A DNA stretch of 64,000 nt from Candidatus Poribacteria bacterium (GTDB lineage: Bacteria; Poribacteria; WGA-4E; WGA-3G): the NCBI GenBank assembly GCA_022827185.1, contig JAJDTM010000030.1, forward strand, positions 1 to 64,000. Direction: 5' to 3'. The position numbers were made by a program, and so were the translations under genes. Positions 15,101 to 23,262 of this stretch are shown piece by piece (position 1 is the first letter of the stretch; every line of letters starts with the position of its first letter). The notes beneath the pieces were generated by a model. It made no database searches and had not been told where the DNA came from. It worked only from the letters and a program-made list of their open reading frames with translations.

Positions 15101-17911
15101 GACCGTAACGGAATAGGAGTTCTTTGTTTCATAATCTAACGCCGCGCTGGTTTGGAGTTGTCCCGATGTGCTGACGATGCTGAACGAACTCGCATCCGTA
15201 CCACCGAGTGTATAGGTGAGGGTGTCGCCATCGACATCTGTCGCCACCACGGCAGCCCCGATGTCTTCACCGGAGACGGTGTTCTCTGCGATGGAACGCG
15301 TCGCGGTGCTGCTTGCGAAACTTGGTGCTTCATTGACATCTGTGACACTGATCGTGACATCGATGCTATCACTCCCGCCGTTGTTATCTGAAACAGATAC
15401 CGACACCGAATAAGACGACTTGCTTTCATAGTTTAGGGCAGCGTTCGTTTGGAGTTGTCCGGAGGTCGAAACAATGCTGAACGAGGCCGCATCCGTGCCA
15501 CCCAAAGTATAGGCGAGGGTATTATTATCGGCATCTGTCGCAGCAACTGCACTCCCGATATTTTCACCCGAAGCCGTATTTTCAGCGATGGAGCGTGTCG
15601 TGCTGGTGCCAGCGGTGAAGGTCGGTGCGCGGTTAGCAGGCGCATTCACTTGAATTTTGAACGTCAATGTGTCTGAAAGGGTGCTATCACTCACCGTATA
15701 GGTATAAGTCGTTGAAGCCGACACAGCCGTAGGGGTTCCTGAGAGGACGCGCGTTGAAGCCGTGAATGTCAACCCGGCAGGGAGTGCGGGTGTCACCGTG
15801 TATGTGAGGGTAGTGTTCGCATCAGGATCACTTGCTTCTGGCAAGGTCACGGAGGTGATTGCGGTTCCGTTGGTGACAGAAATGTTGCTGATGGTTGTTC
15901 CGGTAGCGAACGCCGGTGCCTCATTGACGTTTGTGACACTGATCGTGACGGTGATGGTATCGGTCAAACTTCCGTCGGAAGCCGTCACAACAACCGTATA
16001 AGAGTTTTTGTCTTCATAGTTCAGGGCATTCTTTGTTTTCAGTTGCCCTGTATTGCTGACGATGCTAAAGGCTGCGGCATCCCCTGTTGTCGGGATCGAA
16101 TAGGTGAGCGTAGTGCCACTATCGACATCCGTTGCGGTGAAAACTGCACCGATGTTTTGATTGGTTGCCGTGTTCTCTGCGATAGCGCGCGTCGCGGTGG
16201 TAGTTGCGAAAGTGGGTGCCTCGTTGACATTCGTCACATTGATCGTGACGGCGATCGTATCGGACAGACTCCCATCAGAGGCAGTGACCGTCACGGAATA
16301 GGAGGCTTTTGTTTCACGGTCCAGGGCAGCGCTGGTTTGGAGTTGACCGGTGGTGGAGACAATACCGAACGATGAAGCATCCGTGCCACCGAGCGTATAG
16401 GCGAATGTGGTGTTCGCATCCACATCTGTCGCAGTGAGAGCAGCTCCGATATTTGTGTTGGCTGCAGTGTTCTCTGCGATGGAACGGGTTGCGGTGTTGG
16501 TTGCGAAACTCGGTGCCTCGTTGACATTGGTCACATTGATTGTGACGGCGATGCTATCGCTGCCGCCGTTGTTATCAGAGACAGAAACCGACACAGAATA
16601 AGACGACTTGCTTTCGTAGTTTAGGGCAGTGTTGGTTTGAAGTTGTCCCGATGTGCCGACAATGCTAAATGAGGCCGCATCCGTGCCACCTAAGGTATAG
16701 GTTAAGGTGTCGTTATCCGCATCCGTCGCAGAAACTGCACTCCCGATGTCTGTGCCTGAATTGGAGTTCTCCGCAATAGACCGTGTTGTGCTGGTGCCAG
16801 CGGTGAATGCGGGTGCGCGGTTCTCATTGACATCTGTAACGTTGATCGTGACGGCGATACTGTCACTCCCACCGTTGCCATCAGAGACAGAAACCGATAC
16901 AGAATAAGAGGTCTTCGTTTCATAATCTAAGGCAGCATTGGTGTGGAGCTGCCCGGAGGTCGAAACAATGCTAAATGAGGCCGCATCCGTGCCACCTAAA
17001 GTATAGGTTAAGGTGTCGCCAGTATCCGCATCCGTCGCAGCAATCGGACTCCCGATGTTTGTGCCGGAAGCGGTGTTCTCTGCAACAGAGCGTGTCGTGC
17101 TGGTGCCAGCGGTGAATACAGGCGCGTTATTATTATTCTCATCAATATCAATATCAATGGTTATATCCGGATTGGCGGCTTTGAGTCTACGGAGGGGACC
17201 GAGATCTGAAATCGGATTGCCACTGAGATTTAAACTTATTAACGAGATCAGACCTTCAAGTGCAGATACATTGCTGATCGAATTGCCATCTAACCAGAGT
17301 GCTGTCAGTGGTGTCAATTTCGCAAGCACAGATATATCGCTGATGGTATTGCGAGACAGCCAGAGTTTTTTCAGTTTCGTCAATTTCGCAAGCGCGGATA
17401 TATCGCTGATCGAATTGCCACCCAACCAGAGATGTTTCAGCGCGGTCAAGTTCGTAAGCGCAGATATATCGCTGATGGTATTGTGAGATAGAAAGAGCCA
17501 TCTGAGTTTCGTCAATTTCTCAAGCACGGATATATCCGTGATGGCATTGTGAGACAGTTCGAGTGTTGTCAGCTTAGCCAAGCTCCCAAGCACAGATATA
17601 TCGCTGATCGAATTGCGAGACAGATCGAGCGTTGTCAGCGCGGTGAGGCCACTGAAATCTCCAGCTTTCAAGGCACTGATGGACTTCTTGGAAGCCTCCA
17701 AGGTTGTAATCGCTGCGAGGTGTGCTGCGGTGACATCGTCGGCACTGTTAACACCTGGCACTGCGGCGATAATCGCGTCCCGGATCTGTGGTGTGCGATC
17801 CTGGACAGGCGTTATATCCGCATACCCGGATGTATGTGTGCAAAAAACCATCAAAGCGGTCAGGAAAATGGATAGAATATATCTTTTATTTTTGAATAGC
17901 AGTTTCATCAT
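9173..17911 (-). CDS. giant secreted LRR/cadherin-repeat protein with C-terminal sorting tail
   Basis: A 2,912-residue exported protein, presumably a surface adhesin. Signal peptide at 1-32. A conserved 'DRTPQIRDAI' module (about 35-85) leads into an SDS22/internalin-like LRR block to about 255 ('NSISDISALAKLTKLKKLWL' style). Cadherin-like repeats fill about 260-2190 (units begin 'TTRSVAENTA' and end 'VTINVTDVNEAP'), with three putative-Ig modules ('LPAGLTFTASTRVLSGTPTA') near 660, 1070 and 1370. A second DRTP module and LRR block spans about 2195-2575. Two more cadherin-like repeats follow, 18 in all by my count. The last about 90 residues are a FlgD/T9SS-like tail ('NYPNPFNPETWIPY', 'WDGRN', 'GIYFY'). 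The repeats carry Asp-rich motifs suited to calcium. Start: tandem ATG after AAGGAACTT. The high internal repetition makes assembly length uncertain. Confidence 0.85.
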   Translation of the reverse strand: MMKLLFKNKRYILSIFLTALMVFCTHTSGYADITPVQDRTPQIRDAIIAAVPGVNSADDVTAAHLAAITTLEASKKSISALKAGDFSGLTALTTLDLSRNSISDISVLGSLAKLTTLELSHNAITDISVLEKLTKLRWLFLSHNTISDISALTNLTALKHLWLGGNSISDISALAKLTKLKKLWLSRNTISDISVLAKLTPLTALWLDGNSISNVSALEGLISLISLNLSGNPISDLGPLRRLKAANPDITIDIDIDENNNNAPVFTAGTSTTRSVAENTASGTNIGSPIAATDADTGDTLTYTLGGTDAASFSIVSTSGQLHTNAALDYETKTSYSVSVSVSDGNGGSDSIAVTINVTDVNENRAPAFTAGTSTTRSIAENSNSGTDIGSAVSATDADNDTLTYTLGGTDAASFSIVGTSGQLQTNTALNYESKSSYSVSVSVSDNNGGSDSIAVTINVTNVNEAPSFATNTATRSIAENTAANTNIGAALTATDVDANTTFAYTLGGTDASSFGIVSTTGQLQTSAALDRETKASYSVTVTASDGSLSDTIAVTINVTNVNEAPTFATTTATRAIAENTATNQNIGAVFTATDVDSGTTLTYSIPTTGDAAAFSIVSNTGQLKTKNALNYEDKNSYTVVVTASDGSLTDTITVTISVTNVNEAPAFATGTTISNISVTNGTAITSVTLPEASDPDANTTLTYTVTPALPAGLTFTASTRVLSGTPTAVSASTTYTYTVSDSTLSDTLTFKIQVNAPANRAPTFTAGTSTTRSIAENTASGENIGSAVAATDADNNTLAYTLGGTDAASFSIVSTSGQLQTNAALNYESKSSYSVSVSVSDNNGGSDSIDVTISVTDVNEAPSFASSTATRSIAENTVSGEDIGAAVVATDVDGDTLTYTLGGTDASSFSIVSTSGQLQTSAALDYETKNSYSVTVTAADGTGDSSLSTSIPVTINLTDANDAPVFTDGDSTTRTIAENSVANTNIGTTVTATDQDKKPDPVNIGQLIAKDTITYSIPTAGDAAAFSIDSNTGQLKTKNALNYENDNSYTVVVTASDGTLTDTITVTISVTNVNEAPAFATETTISDISATNGTAITSVTLPAATDPDANTTLTYTVTPTLPAGLTFTASTRILAGTPTAVSASTTYTYTASDSTLSATLTFTIQVSAPANNPPTFTDGSSTTRSVAENTASGQNIGSAVAATDTDNDTLTYTLGGTDASSFSIVSNTGQLQTSAALDRETKASYSVTITADDGNTANNTDSIAVTISVTNVNEKPSFDISGRVTLSVAENTAANTNIGDAFQATDPDSGDTVTYSLQRGDKDSFSINANTGQLKTRAALDYETKNAYSNLAVRATDSEGLVNSVLVTVNVTNANEAPAFSAGTTISSISATNGTAITSVTLPAATDPDANTTLTYTVTPALPAGLTFTPSTRVLSGTPTAVSALTTYTYTASDSNLSATLTFTIQVSAGNSAPTFTDGASTTRSVAEWAAADVNIGTAVAATDTDTNDTLTYTLGGTDASSFSIVSTSGQLQTSAALDYETKSSYAVSVSVSDGRGGSDSIAVTINVTDANDSPVFTDGDRTTRSVAENTAADTNIGTPVAATDQDGDTLQYTYGFAPDFSNNPDHAAFTIDSTSGQIKTKAALDFETRSSYLLYLMVSDDVFLTQITVTISVTDVNEAPSFASTTATRSIDQTATSGTNIGAAVAATDPDINTLTYTPKDTLTYTLSGTDASSFTIVSTSGQLQTKAALDYETKSSYAVTVSVSDGNGKSDTISVTINVTTTPVFTEGTSTTRSVAEYTSADTNIGSPIAATDEDNDTLTYSLVGSPDAYSFSIVSTSGQLRTSAALNYDTQSSYSVTVSVDDGNGGSDSIAVTINVTDVVNEPPMFTDGTSTIRSIAENTASGTNIGTAIGATDTDTGDTLTYTLGGTDAASFSIVGTSGQIRTSAALNYESKSSYSVSVSVSDGNGGSDSIAVTISVTDVNEAPSFATTTATRSIWENADFGEELGAAVAATDPDTGDTLTYTLGGTDAASFRIVSTSGMLQTNALLDYETKNVYSVSVSVSDGNGGSANISVTINITDANERAGNNAPTFTEGASTTRSIAEGRDSPRSIGAVLAATDADNDRLSYSLGGTDAASFFINPVLGNLLTRTALDYETKNSYSVTAIVQDGHGGNDSIAVTINVTDVVAEVAPLPDRTPAVRSAIAKALGITNPANIREENLARVTELSIVNKSISLQPGDLSGLTNLTWLNLSSNNISDISELSGLTKLTYLNLNGNNIGGASFGGNNNAAAAPPAPSVLRGQLNQNNEDLTDLSPLSGMTNLKVLYLSNNKISDISALSGLTNLEELYLWKNSISDISPLSSLTKLKYLDIFTNSISDISHLRGLTKLWYLDLSDNDISDLTPLSSGFAGLSYLYLSENNISDLSSLSSLTKLADLYLHDNPISDLSTLSSMTDLQALSVGGTSVTDISALSSLTSLRSFYLYGTSVTDISALSSMTKLIVLTLTDNKSLSDLSPLTTLLPKLLQISLTHNNISDVSALSGLSEKVEIFELRGNPIPFSAYATLRTFTFSPEDMDLNNRPPVFTAGATATRTVAENTAAGTNIGAVLAATDTEGDTIYYSLGGTDAASFSIDSTTGQLQTKAALDFETKSSYTVTVDASGNAADNEYRDIFRDYAYREKGKGLDRITVTINVTNVAGEAPKFSTSGRVTLTVAENTATNTNIGDPFQAIPESGQTVTYSLQRGDAGSFSIDANTGQMKTSAALDYETKNSYTDLAVRATDGAGRVGSVLVTVNVTDVAGAAPSIETLVLPETTELLSNYPNPFNPETWIPYQLAEPAEVTLTIYDIRGRVVRTLRLGHQPAGFYRNRSKAAHWDGRNYLGEKVATGIYFYTLKAGDYMATRKLLIRK

Positions 17912-17953
17912 AAGTTCCTTTATCGGTATTCAATACGACCTACGCAGCCTCCC

Positions 17954-17982
17954 TGCAGGCGGGGTTTCAAACCCCGCCTGCA
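17954..17982. repeat. REP-like palindrome, copy 1
   Basis: TGCAGGCGGGG-TTTCAAA-CCCCGCCTGCA, a perfect 11-base stem preceded by TACGCAGCC. It sits in the leader of the giant gene. Other copies are at 21452 and 27750. Confidence 0.8.
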
Positions 17983-18532
17983 ATGGAAAGTGGGAGGATA
18001 AGACGCATTGAGAAAAGTTGAATGCAACAAAAACAGCCCGCGACGCACCGTTCCGGGCAAGACGGAAGGCGCGCGGGCATGACAAAGAGAGAACGACCCT
18101 GAAGGCTATACTATCTCGTGAAATGTAATACTTTTTAAATATTAAGTGGGGGGGGGGGTGTTAACCATGCAGATGGCACAGTTAACGCAGAGTTAATAAT
18201 ACACAGCATCAACGAACATCCTGAGCAGCAGCGCACACTCTCACCGCGCGCATCCTCAATGTGAGGCGCAGCGAAAGTCGATTTGGCAATGTTAGTATTG
18301 AGGCATCTGCTTTGCATTTTTATCCTCGGACATTCGGTTTTGGGTTCAAGAAACTGACGGTGTAACATTTTTAGTTACAATAAGTCAATTTCTGTTTTAA
18401 TTTCGATTATTAAATTATAAAGACTCTGACTAACTAATTTATATTATACGGTGTTTTGAGGAAAAAAGCAAATAATTTAATAAAAATTGCGAATGTGGCT
18501 TGAAAAGTGTGTAATACTTTTTCCTAACCGCA
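17983..18532. other. non-coding gap before the repeat element
   Basis: Apart from the hairpin at 18036-18078 this stretch holds an 11-base G tract (18148-18158) and AT-rich sequence. Small frames on either strand show no family signature or ribosome binding site. I see no gene here. Confidence 0.5.
18036..18078 (-). terminator. strong hairpin with T-run in the leader of the giant gene
   Basis: On the minus strand GCCCGCG pairs with CGCGGGC, with inner CGC/GCG and CCGT/ACGG pairing, followed by TGTTTTTGTTG. It lies 125 bases upstream of the giant gene's start. No convincing minus-strand gene lies further upstream for it to terminate. It may therefore be an attenuator in the 5' leader, or insulation from distant transcription. 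Confidence 0.5.
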
Positions 18533-18822
18533 CCATAGGTGTCAATTTAGCGATTTTCATGGTATTTCGGGGGAGCGTCTCTATAGATGCCGCCCCTACG
18601 GGGCTTAGGTCTGTGAGGTTGCGTTTCTCTACAGAGATACTGAAGAAATACCCAAGCAAATAAACCCTACGGGATTCAAGAGGTTTTTGGAGTCTTCAAG
18701 GGTTCCGCGTAGGATCCGGTTCGGTTGGGAATGCACGTCGCATTTGGGTGAGTACACCGCAAAACCGAACCTACCGGGCCTGGGGAAAATTGGGATTACC
18801 GATTTATTTTCTTATACTTCAT
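18533..18822. mobile_element. MITE-like repeat, second copy (right end decayed)
   Basis: Starts CCATAGGTGTCAATTTAGCG, identical to the element at 8481 for 26 bases. It shares the modules 'CCCCTACGGGGCTTAG', 'CTACGGGATTCAAGAGG' and 'GGATCCGGTTCGGTT'. The right end near 18805-18822 (TTATTTTCTTATACTTCAT) is only a loose match to the inverted end, so the boundary is approximate. Confidence 0.55.
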
Positions 18823-19168
18823 AAAGTTTGTGCTACAAATATGTAGGATTAATTCTGAGTTCCACTATAAAACTAAATAGTCCTGACCAAAATCTCTATT
18901 TTCCTTGATTTATTGGGGATAGATTTGGTATAATTAAGGACAAAGCAGATTGAAATTTTTCGGCAGGCGAGCGATCGCAGTCTATAACTCCAAAAGTATA
19001 CACGTTTAACCAGAGCCATTCAGTTTTCGGTTTTTCGGACATTTTCGCGGACGGATCGCGAGCACAGCTCGCTCCTACAGTGAAGAGCATCAAGCAGAAA
19101 ATTGAAATTATTGGACAATTGAATGCCTCTGCACGTTTAACCAGAAACTGATAGGACACAACCACAGC
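18823..19168. other. non-coding gap upstream of the Crp-fold regulator
   Basis: Contains a GCGAGC-ACA-GCTCGC palindrome (19058-19072) with flanking GGATC...CTCCTACAG, likely another dispersed repeat. A TTTGGTATAATTA promoter-like box lies near 18927-18939. No gene seen. Confidence 0.4.
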
Positions 19169-20095
19169 ATGGCGGCACAACAAGGAACTTCAGAGAGATT
19201 CTGGTGTGTTAAACAGATAGACATCTTTCAAGATCTCTCCGAGTCAGACACAAACGCGCTCGAACGGATAACGACCTTCAAACAACTAAAATACGGAGAT
19301 ACTATTTCTATCGAAGGCGTTTATCTGCTGAAGGAGGGACGCGTTAAAATCTATGAGACACCGCCTGAAGGAGAAGAGGTCACTTTAGAGGTGCTGGAAT
19401 CGGGTGAAATGTTTGGGGCAGTCGAATGGAACGAAAACGAAGCGAGTCGGAAAATTACCGCTGAAACGCTTACGGAAGTCGTTATCGGTATCGTTAGCGC
19501 GAAGAATTTCCAATTCTTCTTGAAGCGAAAAATGCATTTGGCAGCACCCTTCAAACGTCCGCTGCGTCAGCGTATCCGATGTGCTATAAATGCTGTCCTC
19601 TGTAGGCTAAAGGTATCCGAAACCTTAAAATCCGAATCGGCATCTAATAAAACGACAGAAGTTACTAACCTATTACACACAGATCCGAAATCACGGATGG
19701 AAATGACGAACCCATTTACAAATATAGCGTTTCGGAGTCCCGCATCACGGCTCGCGTTGCTGTTGCAAAACTACGCCGACGCGCCGAAGCAGACTTCCAT
19801 AACGACTGGACGCGGTTCGCAATGCACGCTACGTCCACTTTCGACCAAAAAAATAGCACAATTAATCGGCTGCGCTGTCGAAAGTACAGAAACACTCTTA
19901 AATCAGTTTAAAGCGTCCAACGTCCTTGAGAAACGGTATCGACGCATTCGGATATTAAATCCGTGGCAACTCAAAAAGATTGCCAGCGCAAGAATGGTAT
20001 CGTTACCACCTAAAACCGACAAGAATCAAGAGAACACCGAAACTTATGAGCAAAACGAACCCTTACTTGCAGTTCGACCAACAGATGGTCGGTGA
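19169..20095 (+). CDS. Crp/Fnr-fold transcription regulator
   Basis: A 308-residue protein. Residues about 15-120 form a cyclic-nucleotide-binding-like beta barrel ('DIFQDLSESDTNALERITTF', 'GVYLLKEGRVKIYE', 'VLESGEMFGAVEW'). A C-terminal winged helix (about 215-290) has 'PLSTKKIAQLIGCAVESTET' as the recognition unit. The phosphate cassette that would bind cAMP (consensus GE-x-ALL...R-x-A) is not present: after GEMFG comes 'AVEWNENEASRKI'. So it may sense another ligand or nothing. A linker of about 80 residues between the domains is longer than in Crp. The C-terminal end overlaps the start of the M28 peptidase by 50 bases in another frame, so the two may be co-transcribed. Confidence 0.7.
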   Translation: MAAQQGTSERFWCVKQIDIFQDLSESDTNALERITTFKQLKYGDTISIEGVYLLKEGRVKIYETPPEGEEVTLEVLESGEMFGAVEWNENEASRKITAETLTEVVIGIVSAKNFQFFLKRKMHLAAPFKRPLRQRIRCAINAVLCRLKVSETLKSESASNKTTEVTNLLHTDPKSRMEMTNPFTNIAFRSPASRLALLLQNYADAPKQTSITTGRGSQCTLRPLSTKKIAQLIGCAVESTETLLNQFKASNVLEKRYRRIRILNPWQLKKIASARMVSLPPKTDKNQENTETYEQNEPLLAVRPTDGR

Positions 20096-21425
20096 TATCT
20101 ACACTTCGCAAGAGGTGATGGACAACCTGACCGTCCTATGCGATGAATACGGTGCCAGATTCGCCGGAACACCGGAGGAGTACCAAGCCGCCAACTACAT
20201 CGCAGACTGCTTCAAACGATACGGACTCCAGAACATTCGACTTGAAGATTACCCTTATGCCGGTTGGACACGTGGCACGGCGACGCTTGAGGTGCTGGAA
20301 CCCATCCGCCGAACACTGCACTGCATCTCGCTCCCGTATTGTCCCGCTGACGATATCACGACCGAATTAATCTCCGCCGGACACGGAAGTCCTCCGGAAT
20401 ATGAGGCACTCGGTGATACCGCTACGAATAACCTTGTCATGGCGAAGAGTTCTTCACCGCCTGACCTTGGGAGATGGGTACACCGGAAGGAAAAGTTTGA
20501 ACGCGCCGTCCTCGCTGGCGCGAGCGGGTTCATTTTCGTCAGTGAACACCCCGGCGTCGGTCCCGAAACAGGGAGCCTTCAAAACGATAGACCGGCACCG
20601 ATCCCGGGTATATCGGTCTGCAAAGAAGACGGCGAATTCTTGACGCGGTTATTGGAACGGAAACAAGGAAAAGTAACACTGAAACTCCAGACCACGGACA
20701 TCAACGAACCTCGGACATCATGGAACGTCGTCGCGGATCTGCCGGGCAGCGAAAACGGTGAGGAGATGGTGATTGTCGGTTGTCATTACGACGGACACGA
20801 TATTTCGCAAGGCGCGCACGACCCTGCCTCTGGTATGGTCTCTGTCATAGAAGCCGCCCGCGTCCTATCCACATACGCTGGTGATTCGCTTAAACGCACC
20901 GTTCGGTTCATCGCCTTCGGAACAGAGGAAATCGGACTCACAGGCGCGTTTCGTTATGTTGATGCCCACGACTCGGAGTTGGATAACATCCGGTTCATGC
21001 TGAATATGGATGCAGCGGGTGGCACCAGTCGCAAAGGTATAGTGCTACACCGTTGGGACGCGCTGGGACCGTTCTTTAACACCGCACGTGAGCAGATGCA
21101 TGCCGAAATGCCTGTCGGACAGAAAGTGCATTCCTATTCCGATCACTTTCCATTTTTCCTGAAGGGTGTCCCTTCAAGCCACGTAGGCGACCCGGATGCG
21201 CTTCCCGCGGGTAGGGGTTTCGGTCATACGGCTTATGACACACTGGAAAAGGTAAAATTGGAAAACCTACGTGCCGCCAGTGCAGTCGGGGCAAGGATCG
21301 CACTCCGATGCGCGAATGCCGACGATTTTCCCGCAAAACGGCGGACACCCGAAGCCGTCCAAGAAATCGTTGACACCGATCCGGGGTTAGAGGGATATCG
21401 TATTTCTCTGAAGTTGACACGCTAA
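20046..21425 (+). CDS. M28-family metallopeptidase with PA-like insert
   Basis: About 459 residues from the ATG at 20046 ('SKTNPYLQFDQQMVGDIY'). The M28 zinc ligands are visible: 'GCHYDGHDISQGAHDPASG' (His, bridging Asp), 'GTEEIGLTG' (Glu pair), 'MLNMDAAG' (Asp) and a late 'GFGHTAYDTLEK' (His). A protease-associated-like region precedes them ('AGASGFIFVSEHPG'). Such enzymes remove N-terminal residues from peptides. No signal peptide is evident from this start, so it may be cytoplasmic. I rejected the longer frame from 19980 because it lies deep in the previous gene. No Shine-Dalgarno is clear, consistent with coupling to the upstream gene. Confidence 0.82.
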   Translation: MSKTNPYLQFDQQMVGDIYTSQEVMDNLTVLCDEYGARFAGTPEEYQAANYIADCFKRYGLQNIRLEDYPYAGWTRGTATLEVLEPIRRTLHCISLPYCPADDITTELISAGHGSPPEYEALGDTATNNLVMAKSSSPPDLGRWVHRKEKFERAVLAGASGFIFVSEHPGVGPETGSLQNDRPAPIPGISVCKEDGEFLTRLLERKQGKVTLKLQTTDINEPRTSWNVVADLPGSENGEEMVIVGCHYDGHDISQGAHDPASGMVSVIEAARVLSTYAGDSLKRTVRFIAFGTEEIGLTGAFRYVDAHDSELDNIRFMLNMDAAGGTSRKGIVLHRWDALGPFFNTAREQMHAEMPVGQKVHSYSDHFPFFLKGVPSSHVGDPDALPAGRGFGHTAYDTLEKVKLENLRAASAVGARIALRCANADDFPAKRRTPEAVQEIVDTDPGLEGYRISLKLTR

Positions 21426-21451
21426 GTTTTGTAGGACTTACGCAGCCCCAC

Positions 21452-21480
21452 TGCAGGTGGGGTTTTAAACCCCGCCTGCA
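21452..21480. repeat. REP-like palindrome, copy 2
   Basis: TGCAGGTGGGG-TTTTAAA-CCCCGCCTGCA, with one G-T style stem mismatch, preceded by TAGGACTTACGCAGCCCC. It lies between the M28 gene and htrA. Confidence 0.8.
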
Positions 21481-21563
21481 GGGTGCTTATGGCACAGGAA
21501 ACCAACAGCCTATGCTACATGTGTAAACTTATTTTCGGATTTTACTATAATAAAAAGCGGATT

Positions 21564-22985
21564 ATGATACTTTTACGTCGTTACTATAGTTATATTATCC
21601 TGTTGTGCCTGTGCCTGTCTGCTATATTCGTAGCCACGCTTCGTAACAGTGCTGACAGTACAGAATTCAGCAAAGAGACCGCACAAAACGCAGTAACTGC
21701 ATCACGGCGGACTGCGATTGTTACGGCAGTCGCGAAAGCCAGTCCCGCAGTCGTCAACATCAGTGCAGTCCGGAACGTTGAGACACAGCCTGCCTTTGAA
21801 GACTGGTTTTGGGGTGAAATCCCCTATTCTCGCAGGCGTTCGTTCCAAACAGTCGGTTCAGGTGTCATTATCGACAAAAAGGGACATATCCTGACGAACC
21901 GCCATGTCATTGAAGGCGCAGACGATATTACTGTTATTGCATCCGATGGACGGGAGTTTACAGCACAAGTCGTTGGATACGACTATTTTTCAGACCTTGC
22001 CCTTTTGGAGGTGGATACAGACACAACCTTACCGGAGATTCAGTGGGGAGACTCGGACTCCCTCTTGATAGGAGAATGGGTTGTCGCGATCGGAAATCCA
22101 TTCGGTTTATCAATCGGGAACGCGCAACCGACCGTTACGGCTGGCATCGTGAGCGCAACGCAACGTTCCCTGATCGTCAACAATCTCTATCACGAAAACC
22201 TGATTCAGACAGATGCCTCCATCAATCGAGGTAACAGTGGTGGTGCCTTGGTAAACATATACGGTGAACTCATCGGCATAAACACCTTTATCCGTTCAAC
22301 CAGTGGCGGTTCGCAAGGTGTCGGTTTCGCCATCCCTGTCAACAAGGCGAGAAAAGTCCTTCAACAGATTACCGAATACGGCAGCGTTATTCCGCCTTAT
22401 CTTGCTGTAGAGGTGCAAACCATAACCGAGGAACTGGCAGAAAAATTATCAATACCGCTGAATACCGGGATTCTGGTGTCAGAAATAGAGAAACGGAGTC
22501 CTATCGCTAAGGCGGGTATTAAAAGGGGTGATGTCATTCTCCGCATTTTAGGGCATCAGATAAGAGGGGAAGAGGATTTTCACGCGCTTACACGCCTGCT
22601 GCCCCTCAATCAACCTATAAAATGTGAGTTCAGCCGTCGCGGTAAAAAACGGCAGACGGAATTCAAACTAAAAACCCGACAATGGGATTATACACCGCCC
22701 GGATGGGGTATAACCTTCGCACAACCTGATAAGGATATGGCGCGCAAATATCAGACCCCCGGTGTTATCATCACGCGCGTTGACAAAGAAAGCAGATTGC
22801 GGGACGCACTTAAGCGTGGAGACTTCGTCTATCAAATTGACAATACGCAAATTCATTCGCTCGAAATTTTTAAATTCGTTGATAAAAACATCCGTTCCCA
22901 ATATAAGGCTTTACTCTATTTTGAACGAGACGGTGTTCAAGAAGCCATTCCTGTTCTTTTTAATAGAAACAATCGGCGGAGATAA
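21564..22985 (+). CDS. HtrA/DegP-type periplasmic serine protease
   Basis: About 473 residues from the ATG at 21564, which puts a single hydrophobic anchor or signal ('YYSYIILLCLCLSAIFVATL') at the N-terminus. The longer frame starts with GTG inside the REP element and is unlikely. The trypsin-like domain shows the triad: His in 'LTNRHVIEGADD', Asp in 'FSDLALLEV', Ser in 'NRGNSGGALVN'. Two PDZ-like domains follow ('LNTGILVSEIEKRSPIAKAG' and 'TPGVIITRVDKESRLRDAL'). It is expected to degrade or hold misfolded envelope proteins. It sits downstream of the M28 gene but is separated by the palindrome, so co-transcription is uncertain. Confidence 0.88.
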   Translation: MILLRRYYSYIILLCLCLSAIFVATLRNSADSTEFSKETAQNAVTASRRTAIVTAVAKASPAVVNISAVRNVETQPAFEDWFWGEIPYSRRRSFQTVGSGVIIDKKGHILTNRHVIEGADDITVIASDGREFTAQVVGYDYFSDLALLEVDTDTTLPEIQWGDSDSLLIGEWVVAIGNPFGLSIGNAQPTVTAGIVSATQRSLIVNNLYHENLIQTDASINRGNSGGALVNIYGELIGINTFIRSTSGGSQGVGFAIPVNKARKVLQQITEYGSVIPPYLAVEVQTITEELAEKLSIPLNTGILVSEIEKRSPIAKAGIKRGDVILRILGHQIRGEEDFHALTRLLPLNQPIKCEFSRRGKKRQTEFKLKTRQWDYTPPGWGITFAQPDKDMARKYQTPGVIITRVDKESRLRDALKRGDFVYQIDNTQIHSLEIFKFVDKNIRSQYKALLYFERDGVQEAIPVLFNRNNRRR

Positions 22986-22995
22986 GTGTTTTTAA

Positions 22996-23033
22996 TAGTT
23001 GTCAGTTGTCAGTTAACAGTTTTCAGTTAATAG
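22996..23033. repeat. GTCAGTTGTCAGTTAACAG-type short tandem repeat
   Basis: Head-to-tail units of GTCAGTT/AACAGTT/TTCAGTT after the htrA stop, in reverse orientation to the family at 9135, 35177 and 53651. The rest of the gap to 23198 shows nothing recognisable. Confidence 0.6.
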
Positions 23034-23198
23034 GTTTTGATGTAACAATATATCCGTTCTTGGGGTACACCAAGTTAGGGTAGATGTTACAGCGTAATTA
23101 TCAAATGATTATCAGTTATCGGTTAAAGAAGCGTTTTGTTTAACCAAGGTCTGTAGCCTGTAATGTAATGGAGGGGTTTTTGCTGGGGTGTTTCTTCA

Positions 23199-23262
23199 GA
23201 TATACGGAAAAGATGTTTAAACATCTAATCTACCTCGCCAAACCGCAAGGAAAATTAAAAAC
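23199..23262 (+). promoter_or_regulatory. conserved 64-base leader, copy 1
   Basis: Begins GATATACGGA and ends with an AACCGCAAGGAAA block just before the ATG. The region 37741-37804 upstream of the larA-like gene has both blocks at exactly the same distance from its ATG (41 of 64 positions agree without gaps). The AAGGA serves as the Shine-Dalgarno. Confidence 0.5.

Noticed and set aside
10754..17486. Many plus-strand open frames of 60-160 codons opposite the giant gene
   Set aside because: They are antisense shadows of the repeated LRR and cadherin coding sequence, without ribosome binding sites or family motifs.
18135..18368. 77-codon minus-strand frame
   Set aside because: It reads the G tract as polyproline, has no ribosome binding site and shows no domain.
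19980..20045. Longer N-terminus for the M28 peptidase
   Set aside because: It lies fully within the previous coding sequence and adds no signal peptide or conserved residues.
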